NCBI GenBank assembly: GCA_018969405.1 | Contig: JAGWYK010000015.1 | Coordinates: 1-41,087, forward strand | Length of the DNA: 41,087 nt | DNA from: Acidobacteriota bacterium | Lineage (GTDB): Bacteria; Actinomycetota; Acidimicrobiia; Acidimicrobiales; Acidimicrobilacustridaceae | Direction of reading: 5' to 3' | Shown here: positions 1 to 9,560 of the stretch, piece by piece | Numbering within the stretch: position 1 is the stretch's first letter | Layout: each line of letters begins with the position of its first letter | Made by a program: the position numbers and the translations under genes | The notes under the pieces: generated by a model | Databases searched by the model: none | The model's input: only the letters and a program-made list of their open reading frames with translations | Told to the model about the DNA's origin: nothing

Positions 1-2
1 TA

Positions 3-1991
3 GTCCATCGACAGACCGAAGAGGATCACGAACATGATCAGGGGCACGAACGACACGATCGGGATGGTGTCGTGGAGGCCGAGCAGTCCCTTGGCCCAGC
101 CCCACTGGAACACCAGCACCACGATGCCGTAGGCCGCCGCGATGGAGATGAGATTCATCACGGCGGCCTTCAGCGGCACGAGGATGGAACGGAACACCAG
201 CACCAGCAGCAGGAACGCACCGATCACCACGGCGCCGATCACATAGGGGAGGTACTCCACGACGAGATCGGTGAGGTCGATGAGGGTGGCGGTGGTGCCG
301 CCCACATAGGCCTGCACGGCGGTGCCGGTGGTGGCGGTGGCGACCCGATCGCGCAGGTCGGCCACGACGGCACGGGTCTGCTGCGAATCGGGTCCGGCGG
401 TGGGGATGATCTGGTACACCGCGGCATCGCCGGTGGCGTTGGGGATGGGACCGATGCTGTACTCGACCCCGGGCACCGTGCCGGCCGGTTGGAACGCCCC
501 GAGGGCGGAGGACAACGGGGCGAGTGTGGTGGTGAGGGTGGCCGTGGTCGCCCCCGGTGCCGAGGCGACCACCAGGATCGGTGCGTTGGCCCCCGGACCG
601 AACCCCTCGCTCAGCAGGGTGAAGGCCTGCTGCTGGGACAGCGAGGTGGGCAGGGAGGAATCGTCGGGCATGCCGAAGTCGATGCTGAGGAACGGCCAGG
701 CACAGAGCACCAGCACCGCGGTGCCGGCTGCGAGGGTGAGCCACGGTCGTCGACCGACGCGGGTGGTGAAGCGTCCCCAGAGACTGCGGGTGGGATCACC
801 GCTGGTGTCACGCAGCGCGAACGGCAGTCGGTAGGCGTCGATGCGGCGGCCGATGAGGCCGAGCAGGGTCGGCAGCAGGGTGATGGCGGCGAGGATCATG
901 ACACCCACCCCGATGGCGGCGGCCAGCCCCAGGGTCTGCACCAGCGGGATGGGCACCAGCAGCAGTCCCAACAGCGCCACTGCGACGGTGAGACCGGCGA
1001 ACACCGACGCCTTCCCGGCGGTGGCGAGGGCGAGCCCGGCGGCGTCGTCGAGGGCGAACCCCTCGGCGATGGAGTGGCGGTACCGGGTGACGATCAGCAG
1101 CGAGTAGTCGAGTCCGACCCCGATGGCGATCATCAGGGTGACCTTCGGAGCGGCCGAGGACACGGTGATGACATCAGCCAGCAGCAGCACCAGACCACCG
1201 GCGGTGATGGCCCCGAACAGGGCGGTGGCGATGGGGACGGCCATGCCGAGCACCGAGCCGAAGGCGATGAGCAGCAGCACGGCGCCCAGTCCCAGTCCGA
1301 CCTCATCGGCATGGTTGGCCCACCAGGACACCGGGTTGTTGTAGGTGTCCGCGATGGGACCACCGATGGTGACGGTGACATCGCTTGCGGGCAGGGAGTC
1401 GACGGCGGTGACCAGCGAGTTGTACGGGTTCGGGTACGCGGTGGCCGGCTTCTCGGAGTCGGTCGGGTACTGCTCGAGCAGGGCGGCGAGGGAGTCGGTG
1501 AAGGTGACGGTGGTGAAGGCGATCGTGCCGTCGGCCGACACCGGTGAGGGGACGTCGGCGACGGTCCGGGTGGCCACCGTGAGCGGATCGGTGACACCCG
1601 ACGGAGCGACACCCGGAACGGACTGCAGGGCGGTGACCGCAGCCTGCACGGCGGCGGCGTTGACCGGGGCGTCGAGGGTCTGGCCCGAGGGCACGGAGAA
1701 CACGATGGTGGCGGTGGCGGCGTTCTGGCTGGGGAAGTCAGCCTCGAGCAGGTCGTAGGCGGCCTGGGAGTTGGTGCCGGGCACGGTGAAGCTGTCGGAG
1801 ACCTTGCCGCCGAAGGTGGCGTTGAGCGTGCCGGCGCCGATGATGATCAGAAGCCACAGCAGGGCGGCGAGGCGATGGTGGCGGAACACGCCGCGACCGA
1901 AGGTCCCCAGCAGGCCGAGATGCTGACGATCGGGTGAGGGTCGGGTCGGCTCGGTCGGGGCGGACGGGCGGTCTCGTCGGTGCAGACGCAT
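3..1991 (-). CDS. MMPL-family RND exporter (3' part outside window)
   Basis: Translating the minus strand from the ATG at 1991 gives 663 open codons running off the left edge, so the C-terminus is missing. The protein opens with a short basic N-terminus, a first membrane helix (about residues 35-55) and a large extracytoplasmic loop rich in Ser/Thr/Ala. A block of helices follows, including the run IAIGVGLDYSLLIVTRYRH, typical of MMPL transporters. A second loop and helices end in the FGLSMD motif that repeats this signature in the C-terminal half. Members use the proton gradient to export lipids, polyketides or drugs; the substrate cannot be told here. There is no Shine-Dalgarno. A TAGCGT hexamer ends 6 nt before the ATG, suggesting a leaderless transcript. 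The family call is firm; the function is only at family level. Confidence 0.9.
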   Translation of the reverse strand, partial: MRLHRRDRPSAPTEPTRPSPDRQHLGLLGTFGRGVFRHHRLAALLWLLIIIGAGTLNATFGGKVSDSFTVPGTNSQAAYDLLEADFPSQNAATATIVFSVPSGQTLDAPVNAAAVQAAVTALQSVPGVAPSGVTDPLTVATRTVADVPSPVSADGTIAFTTVTFTDSLAALLEQYPTDSEKPATAYPNPYNSLVTAVDSLPASDVTVTIGGPIADTYNNPVSWWANHADEVGLGLGAVLLLIAFGSVLGMAVPIATALFGAITAGGLVLLLADVITVSSAAPKVTLMIAIGVGLDYSLLIVTRYRHSIAEGFALDDAAGLALATAGKASVFAGLTVAVALLGLLLVPIPLVQTLGLAAAIGVGVMILAAITLLPTLLGLIGRRIDAYRLPFALRDTSGDPTRSLWGRFTTRVGRRPWLTLAAGTAVLVLCAWPFLSIDFGMPDDSSLPTSLSQQQAFTLLSEGFGPGANAPILVVASAPGATTATLTTTLAPLSSALGAFQPAGTVPGVEYSIGPIPNATGDAAVYQIIPTAGPDSQQTRAVVADLRDRVATATTGTAVQAYVGGTTATLIDLTDLVVEYLPYVIGAVVIGAFLLLVLVFRSILVPLKAAVMNLISIAAAYGIVVLVFQWGWAKGLLGLHDTIPIVSFVPLIMFVILFGLSMD

Positions 1992-1997
1992 ACCCCG

Positions 1998-2003
1998 ACG
2001 CTA
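1998..2003 (-). promoter_or_regulatory. -10 element of a leaderless MMPL gene
   Basis: TAGCGT on the minus strand lies 6 nt before the ATG at 1991, so transcription should begin at or next to the start codon. No -35 box is obvious. Confidence 0.6.
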
Positions 2004-2107
2004 GTCAGCCCGACCTCGGGTGATGATCGATCGCCACGGTGATCGTGGTGCATCATCGAGTCCGGGAGGACCCTCTGGTCCTGCAGTTCGAGGTGGAGGA
2101 GTGAGTG

Positions 2108-3226
2108 ATGGTTCGGATCCCCGGGCGGCTCTGGCTGCGACCTGCACTGCTGCTCGTTCTGATCGTTCTCGCCGGATGTTCCTCATCGGCTCCGAGCTCG
2201 GACCGTGCAGGGGAGGCGACCCTCGCCGGGGTCGATGCGGCCATCGGGAACCGCATCGCCGCCGATGGCCTCGACGGTGCGGCACTGCTGGTCGTGCGTG
2301 ATGGTCAGGTGCAGCGCGACCGCGGCTACGGCTCCTACGACACCGACACCGTCGTTCCCATCGCCTCGGCCAGCAAATGGCTCACCGCCGCGACGATGAT
2401 GACGCTCGTCGATGACGGGCGGACCTCCCTTGACGACACGGTCGCCACGTACCTCCCCGAGTTCACCGGGTTGTCGGGCACCGCCACGATCCGTCAGCTG
2501 CTCTCACACACCTCGGGCATCGCCCAGGCCGACTGCATCTGGGCGACCAGCTCCACCCTCGCCGACTGCGTGTCCAAGGTGGCGCGGGCGCGCCCGGCGT
2601 CACCCCCTGGGACCACCTTCGCCTATGGCAACACGAGCTACTCGGTGGCGGGTCGCATCATCGAGGTCCTGACCGGTGAGAGCTTCGAATCCGCGTTCGA
2701 GGAACGCCTCGCCGGACCGGTGGGGATGTCCTCGACGCGTTTCGATGATGCTGATGGGGAGATCACCCGGAATCCGGTGCCTGCTGCATCGGCCGTGTCC
2801 TCGCTCCATGACTACGGTCGCTTCCTGCGGATGATCGCCGCCGACGGCATGATCGACGGGCAGCGGGTGCTGTCGGAGCGGTCGGTGCGGGAGATGGAGC
2901 GCGATCAGGTCGGTGCCATGCGCAACCGAGCCGACTTCGCGGTGCGCACCACCGGCATCGACACCTACGGTCTGGGGGTGTGGCGCGATGTCACCACCAG
3001 CTCCGATGTCGGGGTGATCTCCAGCGGCAACGGAGCGTTCGGGTTCTACCCGTGGATCGATCGGGCCCGGAACGCCTTCGGCCTGCTGCTCGTGTACGAC
3101 GCCGGCCACAGTTCCGAGCATGCTGTGCCGGCCTCGCAGCGCATCGTGCACCAGGTCTGGGCCGCTCTCGACGCCGAGACGGGCCCGGTCTCCTCTCCGA
3201 CTCCGACGGTGGTGCACGGGCGCTGA
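2108..3226 (+). CDS. Serine hydrolase lipoprotein (beta-lactamase / class C PBP family)
   Basis: The N-terminus is a lipoprotein signal: basic residues, a hydrophobic stretch and the lipobox LAGC with Cys24, so the 372-residue product is probably tethered outside the membrane. The class C beta-lactamase/DD-peptidase motifs are present: SASK (residues 87-90, nucleophile and Lys) and YGN (173-175). A late SGNG segment sits where the KTG-like strand is expected. The family includes DD-carboxypeptidases, esterases and D-amino-acid amidases; the substrate cannot be assigned. GGAGGA at 2095-2100 sits 7 nt before ATG 2108 and favours it over the GTG at 2105. The gene is divergent from the MMPL exporter and convergent with the next gene. 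Confidence 0.88.
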   Translation: MVRIPGRLWLRPALLLVLIVLAGCSSSAPSSDRAGEATLAGVDAAIGNRIAADGLDGAALLVVRDGQVQRDRGYGSYDTDTVVPIASASKWLTAATMMTLVDDGRTSLDDTVATYLPEFTGLSGTATIRQLLSHTSGIAQADCIWATSSTLADCVSKVARARPASPPGTTFAYGNTSYSVAGRIIEVLTGESFESAFEERLAGPVGMSSTRFDDADGEITRNPVPAASAVSSLHDYGRFLRMIAADGMIDGQRVLSERSVREMERDQVGAMRNRADFAVRTTGIDTYGLGVWRDVTTSSDVGVISSGNGAFGFYPWIDRARNAFGLLLVYDAGHSSEHAVPASQRIVHQVWAALDAETGPVSSPTPTVVHGR

Positions 3227-3245
3227 GAGTTCGACGCCCGGGTCC

Positions 3246-3914
3246 TCAGTCGGGGAGGTTCCACTCCGGATGGGGTTCCGGGGTCGGCGGGGGAGGTCCG
3301 ATCTCGCCGGCGAGGAACCGGCGCACGAACTCACCGATCGGGGTGCCATCGACCGAGGCATCGATGACCCGGCCATCGGTGTCGAGATCGATCCTGACCA
3401 CATGCTGGCTGGCGTCGGGGAGGGTGATGGAGACGGTGATGGAACCGTCCTCTGTGGTCTCCGGTTCGCCCGGGGTGATCCCCACCGAACGGGCGAGGGA
3501 GACGAGCGTGCCGTAGCTCATACCCTCGACGCGGAGCCCGATTCCCGGTCCGTCGGAGGTTCCCGGGTCGAGATCGACCGATCCGTTCCAACCCTGGGAC
3601 GCCGGCGATCGCGCGTCTGATGCGATGCCCTCCTCGTCGGCGGACGAGGAGCTCGGGGCGAGGTCTGCGGAACCGCCATCGCTCTCGGAACTGCTCACCT
3701 CGGTGATCACGTCGATGGGTTCACCAGCACCGTCGCGCCACTCATCTGGAGATGCGTCGATGGTGCTCGAGCCGACTCCGGTCGTTGTCATCGGTGCTGC
3801 GGCTTCGACATCTGTCGGAGTCGATGATCCGGTCATGGCCGCAACTGCGGAGGCCCCTCCGCCGAGGATGACGACGAGACCGATGGCAGCTGCGAGTGCT
3901 CGTCGGTCGGCCAT
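3246..3914 (-). CDS. Hypothetical membrane-anchored/secreted acidic protein
   Basis: I do not recognise this 222-residue protein. It starts MADRRALAAAIG and has one hydrophobic N-terminal segment (about residues 8-28) that is either an anchor or a signal peptide. A long acidic, Ser/Thr/Asp-rich low-complexity stretch follows (about 30-125). A compact C-terminal region of about 85 residues alternates beta-like segments (SITVSITLPDASQHVVRIDL) and ends in a Pro-rich tail. The ATG at 3914 was chosen because GAGG lies about 8 nt upstream and it gives a sensible signal. An in-frame start at 3986 would add 24 residues with no such support. The gene is divergent from the dehalogenase-like gene and convergent with the serine hydrolase. 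Confidence 0.7.
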   Translation of the reverse strand: MADRRALAAAIGLVVILGGGASAVAAMTGSSTPTDVEAAAPMTTTGVGSSTIDASPDEWRDGAGEPIDVITEVSSSESDGGSADLAPSSSSADEEGIASDARSPASQGWNGSVDLDPGTSDGPGIGLRVEGMSYGTLVSLARSVGITPGEPETTEDGSITVSITLPDASQHVVRIDLDTDGRVIDASVDGTPIGEFVRRFLAGEIGPPPPTPEPHPEWNLPD

Positions 3915-4072
3915 CGGGGCACCTCGTCGTTCTGCTGGGCGGAGATGACATCGTGACAGAGCCGGGGTTCCCGCGCTCACCACCATCTTCTGTCAGGATG
4001 TGTGACGATAGTTTTCCAGAGAGCTCGCCATCGAATCGGCCTCTGGGTCGCTGATCCTGAACCGAGGCAACC

Positions 4073-4981
4073 ATGGAGTTCGAACGCACCCCTGATGATC
4101 GTTTCAGCAGCATCGGGTGGTCGTTCGAGCCGAACTACCTGGTGCATCCCGACGGTCTGCGCCAGCACTACATCGATGAGCGCCCGACGGGCGAGTCACT
4201 GGGCACATTCCTGCTGCTCCACGGCGAACCGTCCTGGTCGTATCTCTATCGGGACATGATCCGACCGTTGGTCGACCTCGGGTACCGGGTGGTGGCACCC
4301 GACCATTTCGGATTCGGACGCTCCGACAAACCGACCGATGATGAGTGGTACACGATCGCCCGTCATCGTCATGCGCTCGAGCACCTCATCGCCGAGCTCG
4401 ACCTGCGTGACATCACGCTCGTGGTGCAGGACTGGGCCGGACCCATCGGGCTGATCACCGCCACTCGAGACATCGAGCGGTACTCGAGGATCTTCATCCT
4501 CAACACCTGGCTGCACGCAGCGGACCACGAGTACGGCGAAGGCATCCGGATGTGGCGGCAGATGGCGCTCGACCCCGAAGCGCTCGGTGGGGATATGCCC
4601 ACCGGCGCCATCATCGGGATGACCCTGCACCGGCCGCATGATGACAAGGAGCAGATCATCGCCGCGTTCGATGCCCCATACACCGGGCAGGCCTCGAAGG
4701 CGGGGGCACGCCGGTTCCCGTTGTGCATCCCGTTCGGCGAACCTGGACTCGGCGACGCTGCCGAACAGGAGGAGGCACGCGAAGCGCTCCGCTCGGTGGG
4801 CATCCCCGTGCATGTGGCCTTCGGTGATGCTGACCCGATCTTCACCTGGGACTGGGCCGAGCGATGGGCCGCGGAGATTCCCGGCGCAAGCCTCGATCGG
4901 ATCGAGCAGGCCGGTCATTTCCTGCAGATCGATGCTGGTGCCGATGTGATCTCCGTGATCATGAAGTACCTGCCCGGCTGA
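4073..4981 (+). CDS. Haloalkane dehalogenase-like alpha/beta-hydrolase
   Basis: A 302-residue alpha/beta-hydrolase resembling haloalkane dehalogenases, which hydrolyse carbon-halogen bonds to alcohol and halide. The oxyanion segment is HGEPSWSYLYR (50-60), where Glu52 after Gly matches subfamily I. The nucleophile elbow is VVQDWAGP, with Asp120 in place of Ser and the halide-binding Trp121 beside it. A likely acid is Asp254 in GDADP, and the catalytic His is His282 in AGHFLQID. The Asp nucleophile with the adjacent Trp separates it from ordinary esterases. A second halide-stabilising residue cannot be fixed without a structural alignment. A weak GAGG precedes the ATG. The real substrate may be non-halogenated. 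Confidence 0.85.
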   Translation: MEFERTPDDRFSSIGWSFEPNYLVHPDGLRQHYIDERPTGESLGTFLLLHGEPSWSYLYRDMIRPLVDLGYRVVAPDHFGFGRSDKPTDDEWYTIARHRHALEHLIAELDLRDITLVVQDWAGPIGLITATRDIERYSRIFILNTWLHAADHEYGEGIRMWRQMALDPEALGGDMPTGAIIGMTLHRPHDDKEQIIAAFDAPYTGQASKAGARRFPLCIPFGEPGLGDAAEQEEAREALRSVGIPVHVAFGDADPIFTWDWAERWAAEIPGASLDRIEQAGHFLQIDAGADVISVIMKYLPG

Positions 4982-5020
4982 GCTCCTGGTCCTCAGGCAG
5001 ACCACGAGCTGCGACGTCGG

Positions 5021-8000
5021 TCAGCGTCGTGCGCGGGACTCCCGGCGACTGATGGCGAGCAGCAGCGCTCCGGCGATGAGGGCCAGCAGTCCCCCACCCA
5101 CCAGAGCAGGTGGCTGTGATCCGGTGTACGGGAGGTTGCCGCCGCCGTCGTCGGGAGTCGGCGGCTCGGAGATGAACAGCACGGTCTCCTCCGGCAGCCC
5201 GGGTTCGGTCACGATCGAGTCGGAGATCGCAGTGGCGGCGAGCTGCTCGGTGAAGGTGTAGCAACCCTCCTCGGTCACGATGATCTCGGGCGTGGCGAAC
5301 CTCCCGTCCCCACGGACCTCGAGTGCTCCGGCCCGGTGGGTCGCCGCCTCGGACCAGTCGAGTCCATCACAGGAACCATCGACCGGCGCGAGGGGTCCCT
5401 CCAGCACCCAGCGGATCGAGTTCTCGGCGGGGGCTCCGTCGAATGCGGTCAGCCCGGAGTCGGTGAGCTCGATGCTGTCGGAGATGATGCCGCTGGTGCC
5501 ATCGACGGTCAGCGAGGCCGTGGTGGTGATTATCGGTCGGAACGGATCGACGAGGAACACCTCGTTCGGAGCGCCGGCCGGGACTGCGGTGGGCGACGGG
5601 AAGGTGCCGCTGGTGAGACGGTCGGTCCAGCTGTAACAGCCCGGGAGGCGAGGGGCGACGGGTCCGGTGGTGTGGACGCCGTCGCCGGCGATGTCGATGG
5701 TTCCGCTGGCCACCTCCGCCGCTGCGGTCCAGTCGAGCTCGGCGCAGTTGCCACCGCGCGGTGCGACCGGACCCACGAGAGCCCACTCGAGGATCCCGGA
5801 TCCTCCTCCGGTGCCGGAGATGGTGACGGTGTCGGTGCTCGGGCTGCCGAGTCGAATCCGATCCGGCGAGGTTTGGGTGACGATCTGGGGATCGGTGATG
5901 GCGATGGTCTCGGCTGGTCGACCGACGGGGTCGACAGCGGCGGGACTCTCGGCGGTCGCCGGGAGTGAACTGCTGAACGAGTAGCAGCCCGGTGTGGAGA
6001 GATCGATGTCCGGCGTGTCATAGAGGCCGTTGCCGGTGATCGGGAGGTCACCGCTGTCGACGATGGGGGCACCGGTCCAGTCGATGCCGTCACAGTTCCG
6101 ATCGGCGGTGAGCGGGAGTGGTCCGTGGAGTGTCCATGAGAGTGGCGATGGCACGACCGGTGTGCGCGTCGGGATGTTGTCGATGACGACGCGGTCGTGC
6201 ACGGTGCGCTGACCACCGACGCCGATCTCCAGTTGCGCAGTGGTGACGATCGATGGCGGATAGGGAGCGACCAGGGTGAGCTCGTTGGTCTCACCCGCAC
6301 TCGTCGAGGCGCGATAGGGACGCTCAGGAGTCGTCCCGGTGAGCACATGGTCCCAGGTGTAACAACCACCCGCTCCGAGATCGATGGGACCGATGAGAAC
6401 CGGACCATCCCCGTCGATGGCGACGGTTCCTGACTCCTGCACCGGGGCGTCCGACCAGTCGAGGTCATCGCATCCGTTGTCGACCGGATCGATCGGACCG
6501 AGGAGTCGCCAGTCCAGCGACCCACCGCCGCCGCCCGTGCCGGAGATGTTCACCAGATCGGCGAGCTGTTCGTAGGCGCCGGTGGTCGTCTGGGAGGTGA
6601 CCGTGGAGATGATGGGATCGACAGGGGCGATGATGCCGACCTTCGGGGGTTCGGCGGGGAGGGGGACGTTGGAGGGATTGGTGATGTCCGTGGCGTTGGT
6701 GGCAGCCGAGTTCCACGCGATCGCGTTGATGTCGGTGGAGGGGACCAGCACCCGGAACGACACCTCGAAGCCGTTGCCGGAGGTGTAGGTGCGCGATGAG
6801 GAGAACCGCAGTGCCTTCACCGTGGAGGGATCGGTGGGAGGGGCGGTGGTCCAGTCGTCGACGCAGGAGTCCGATCTCGGGCTGTAGACCTCGGGACGGC
6901 ATGGGTTCTCGTTCGTCGAGTAGGCCACAGTGACTCCGGCCGGGAGCGGTCCGACATCGAGCAACGGCGTGGCGAACTGACTGTTGCGGGGCACGGTGGA
7001 CTGCCCCCGACTCACTCCGGTGTCGCCGACGAAGGAGAGGATGTCGTAGATGACCGGCTGGCCCAGCGTGTTGCTCCCGACGTTGTCCCAGCGGAGTCGG
7101 TAGGTGCCGGTACCGCCCGGGCTGGCGTTGCCCACGCCGAGTGCACCACGGGCGATGGCGTCGAGGTCCCCCTGCACGGTCTTGGTGAGAGCGAACGCCG
7201 CGCCGGTGCCGCGCACCGTGACACTCGCTCGGTTCTCGCAGTAGGCCTCCTGCAGCTGCGAATCACCGGCGAGATCCATGGAGTTGTCGTTCTGGAAGAC
7301 GGCGGAACTGATACCACCATCTCCCTGCGTGGGTGTGCCACAGGTGGTGTCGATGGTGGTGAGGCGGGACCCGTAGAGGTAGATCTGATCGGTGTTCGGA
7401 TAGACGCCGAGTGCCACCGGTGTCGTGACCCGCAGGAAGTTCGTCGGGGGAGTGATCGTCCAGACGCCTGCACTGTCGATGGCGCTGGCCGGCACGGTGA
7501 TGCGGATGAGTTCCCGTCCGGAGCCCTGGTAGTCGCCGATCCGGCGGACGGATGCGGCGACGGTGGTGTTGCTCCGACCACCGCCCCGGGTGAGTGTCAT
7601 GGTCGCGCTGGTGACCGGATTCGCCCAGGTCATGCCCAACGGGAGCAGATCGGTGAGCACGACATCCCGGGTGAGCGCATCCACTGTGGTCACTCCACCG
7701 ACGATGGTGATCGCCGTGGTGCCGCCGGTGGCCGCCCCGAGCGTTCCGAACGACTTCGAGATGCCCAACTGCGGTCTGGTGGGCACCGTGAAGATGCTGG
7801 CGCTCCAGCTGACGGGACGCAGTTCATCTCCGAGGGTGATCTGCGGGATCGCAGTTGCGGTGTTCCGCAACTGGTTGAGGCCGTCGTTGATGTCGGCGAG
7901 TGACGCGTCGGCGTATCCCCATGCGGTGAGGCGGAGTTCGTGGTTCCGCAGCGCGGGATGCGGAGGAAGACGGAGACTGGCGACCACGGCGCCGGAGGGG

Positions 8001-9454
8001 ATGCCGAAGTCAGCGGTCGAGGTGGTGGCGCTGATCCCGGTCGTGCCCGTGAGGTCGATGGTCGTGCCATCGGTCAGGATGGCCTGCGGGCGCCAACCGT
8101 CGAGGTAGGCCTGTCCCAGACCGTTGATCGAGGTGTCGGATCCCTCGCTGCGAACCTCGACCACCTGGGTGTGGAAGGCCGGAGCGGCGCACGGCGGATC
8201 GAGATGTCCGGCGGAGGAGAAGACATTGCCGCTCACCTCATCGAGGCAGGGGAGCGGGTCGATGAGATCGGTCATGTAGGTGCCGACGAGTCCGTAGTTC
8301 ACCGTCGTCCGGAAGGCAGCGGCGGCGGCGTTGGTCCTCCATGTCGGGGACCCCGCCGGCGGGAGCCAGTCGCCGGAGTAGGTGGCGACGTACTGGTTGC
8401 CCCTGGTGATGCCCGGTTGGGCGAGTGGCGCGATGGAGGCCTTCGTGATGGACGCGTACCCGGGGCCGGGCCCGACGGCGGGCTCGGCGATGATCTGCAC
8501 CGGGATGTCCGCAGTGGCGGTGGAGGTGAGACCGGCGGGGTCGGCGGCGTCGGGTCCGGTACCGCTGAAGGTCGTGGTGTTGACCAGTCTCGGATCGGCG
8601 GGCACGGCGGACGGGGCACGGGTGGTGACGACGAAGGTGGTGGGACCCGTGGCGCCGGCCGCACATCCGGTCGGCATGGTGGTCAGATCGGAATCGTCGA
8701 ACGACCAGGTGAGGGTGTGGTCCACGGGGTCGTAGATCCCACCGGCTGGGGTGGAGGAGACGTAGGTGAGTCCATCGGGGAGGAGGTCGACGAGTTCCGC
8801 GGTGGTGACATGGAGCGACCCGGTGCTCGCGTTGTTGCACCGGGCCGTGATGGTGTAGCGCACGGTGCTGTCGACGTCGTAGACGCTCCCGAGGTCGGTG
8901 GTGCGCTTCGTGACCGTGACCCTCGGTGTGGCCGTGGCGGTGGATTCGGCGGGAGTGGGGACGGTCACCGGATCGATGGAGTCGGCGCGCAGGGTCGGCT
9001 CCATCGACCATGAGGTGCGGTTCGGGGTGATGAGGTTCGGTGGGGTGGCTCTGAGTTCGATCGAACCGCTGAAGCCGGCCACGAACCTCGAGTCGTCGAG
9101 GGTGATCACCAGATCGGTGCCGATGACCGTCGGGCCGGAGGTGATCAGTCCGGCGAGGCCGGAGGTGGCGGTGTACCGCCAGGTCGGATCGGTCATGGCC
9201 GGTGTGGTCGAGGTGTCGAGCGGGATGGTGATGGTGGTGTTCGGCCCGCACTGGCCACCGGCGGTCCCCTGGCAGGACACGTTGATCGTGTAGGTCTGGG
9301 CGGCACCGGTCGGCTGGGTCTGGCTGGCCGGGGAGATGGAGATGAGGGCGGTCTGCGAGGGGGCGCCGGCAGCGGGCAGCACGGTCACGGAGAGTGACAG
9401 GACCACACCGAGGGTACCGATGGTCCACGGGAGCGCCCGGGGTCGCAGTCGCAT
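5021..9454 (-). CDS. Large LPxTG-anchored surface protein with DUF11-like and Cys-pair repeats
   Basis: A 1477-residue exported protein. It has an N-terminal signal peptide (about 1-31, ending AAGA) and three DUF11/adhesin-like beta-domains near residues 180-315, 560-730 and 750-945. The first contains the LVDLLPDGLTYVSSTP-type strand. Four tandem repeats of about 115-120 residues then start near 946, 1068, 1188 and 1306. Each has an LxGP-x-C-D/E-x-(L/I)-DW block and a later GCY(T/S) block. The end is LPYTG at about 1441, a hydrophobic helix and an Arg-rich tail, the classic sortase signal. Start ATG 9454 has GAGGTG upstream and directly precedes the signal peptide; the open frame extends further but without support. 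No sortase lies in the window. It is probably a structural or adhesive wall protein; the ligand is unknown. Confidence 0.88.
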   Translation of the reverse strand: MRLRPRALPWTIGTLGVVLSLSVTVLPAAGAPSQTALISISPASQTQPTGAAQTYTINVSCQGTAGGQCGPNTTITIPLDTSTTPAMTDPTWRYTATSGLAGLITSGPTVIGTDLVITLDDSRFVAGFSGSIELRATPPNLITPNRTSWSMEPTLRADSIDPVTVPTPAESTATATPRVTVTKRTTDLGSVYDVDSTVRYTITARCNNASTGSLHVTTAELVDLLPDGLTYVSSTPAGGIYDPVDHTLTWSFDDSDLTTMPTGCAAGATGPTTFVVTTRAPSAVPADPRLVNTTTFSGTGPDAADPAGLTSTATADIPVQIIAEPAVGPGPGYASITKASIAPLAQPGITRGNQYVATYSGDWLPPAGSPTWRTNAAAAAFRTTVNYGLVGTYMTDLIDPLPCLDEVSGNVFSSAGHLDPPCAAPAFHTQVVEVRSEGSDTSINGLGQAYLDGWRPQAILTDGTTIDLTGTTGISATTSTADFGIPSGAVVASLRLPPHPALRNHELRLTAWGYADASLADINDGLNQLRNTATAIPQITLGDELRPVSWSASIFTVPTRPQLGISKSFGTLGAATGGTTAITIVGGVTTVDALTRDVVLTDLLPLGMTWANPVTSATMTLTRGGGRSNTTVAASVRRIGDYQGSGRELIRITVPASAIDSAGVWTITPPTNFLRVTTPVALGVYPNTDQIYLYGSRLTTIDTTCGTPTQGDGGISSAVFQNDNSMDLAGDSQLQEAYCENRASVTVRGTGAAFALTKTVQGDLDAIARGALGVGNASPGGTGTYRLRWDNVGSNTLGQPVIYDILSFVGDTGVSRGQSTVPRNSQFATPLLDVGPLPAGVTVAYSTNENPCRPEVYSPRSDSCVDDWTTAPPTDPSTVKALRFSSSRTYTSGNGFEVSFRVLVPSTDINAIAWNSAATNATDITNPSNVPLPAEPPKVGIIAPVDPIISTVTSQTTTGAYEQLADLVNISGTGGGGGSLDWRLLGPIDPVDNGCDDLDWSDAPVQESGTVAIDGDGPVLIGPIDLGAGGCYTWDHVLTGTTPERPYRASTSAGETNELTLVAPYPPSIVTTAQLEIGVGGQRTVHDRVVIDNIPTRTPVVPSPLSWTLHGPLPLTADRNCDGIDWTGAPIVDSGDLPITGNGLYDTPDIDLSTPGCYSFSSSLPATAESPAAVDPVGRPAETIAITDPQIVTQTSPDRIRLGSPSTDTVTISGTGGGSGILEWALVGPVAPRGGNCAELDWTAAAEVASGTIDIAGDGVHTTGPVAPRLPGCYSWTDRLTSGTFPSPTAVPAGAPNEVFLVDPFRPIITTTASLTVDGTSGIISDSIELTDSGLTAFDGAPAENSIRWVLEGPLAPVDGSCDGLDWSEAATHRAGALEVRGDGRFATPEIIVTEEGCYTFTEQLAATAISDSIVTEPGLPEETVLFISEPPTPDDGGGNLPYTGSQPPALVGGGLLALIAGALLLAISRRESRARR
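5025..6615 (-). repeat. Four protein-level tandem repeats in the surface protein
   Basis: Four units of about 350-365 bp, starting near 6615, 6250, 5890 and 5535 on the minus strand, encode related modules. Each begins I(I/V)(S/T)T or IVTQ, carries one Cys just before a DLDW/GIDW/ELDW/GLDW motif and a second Cys in GCY, and ends in a Pro/Thr-rich link. The copies have diverged at DNA level. Confidence 0.8.
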
Positions 9455-9524
9455 CTTCAGCACCTCGTGCGGTCGTGATCGGTCGCGCTCCGAAGGCGCT
9501 CCGAGTCGTGATGAACTCGGCGAA

Positions 9525-9530
9525 CAGTAT
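9525..9530 (-). promoter_or_regulatory. Putative -10 of the surface-protein gene
   Basis: TACTGT on the minus strand would give a leader of about 65 nt before ATG 9454. It abuts a CGGCGAAC box that is the reverse complement of the repeated GTTCGCCG core at 9561-9599. There is no clear -35 box. Confidence 0.35.
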
Positions 9531-9560
9531 CCGATCGTCCTCGCCGCAGTCGGTGCACCC

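Noticed and set aside
72-1547. 491-codon plus-strand open frame
   Set aside because: It is antisense to the MMPL exporter, is low complexity, and has no recognisable domain or ribosome site.
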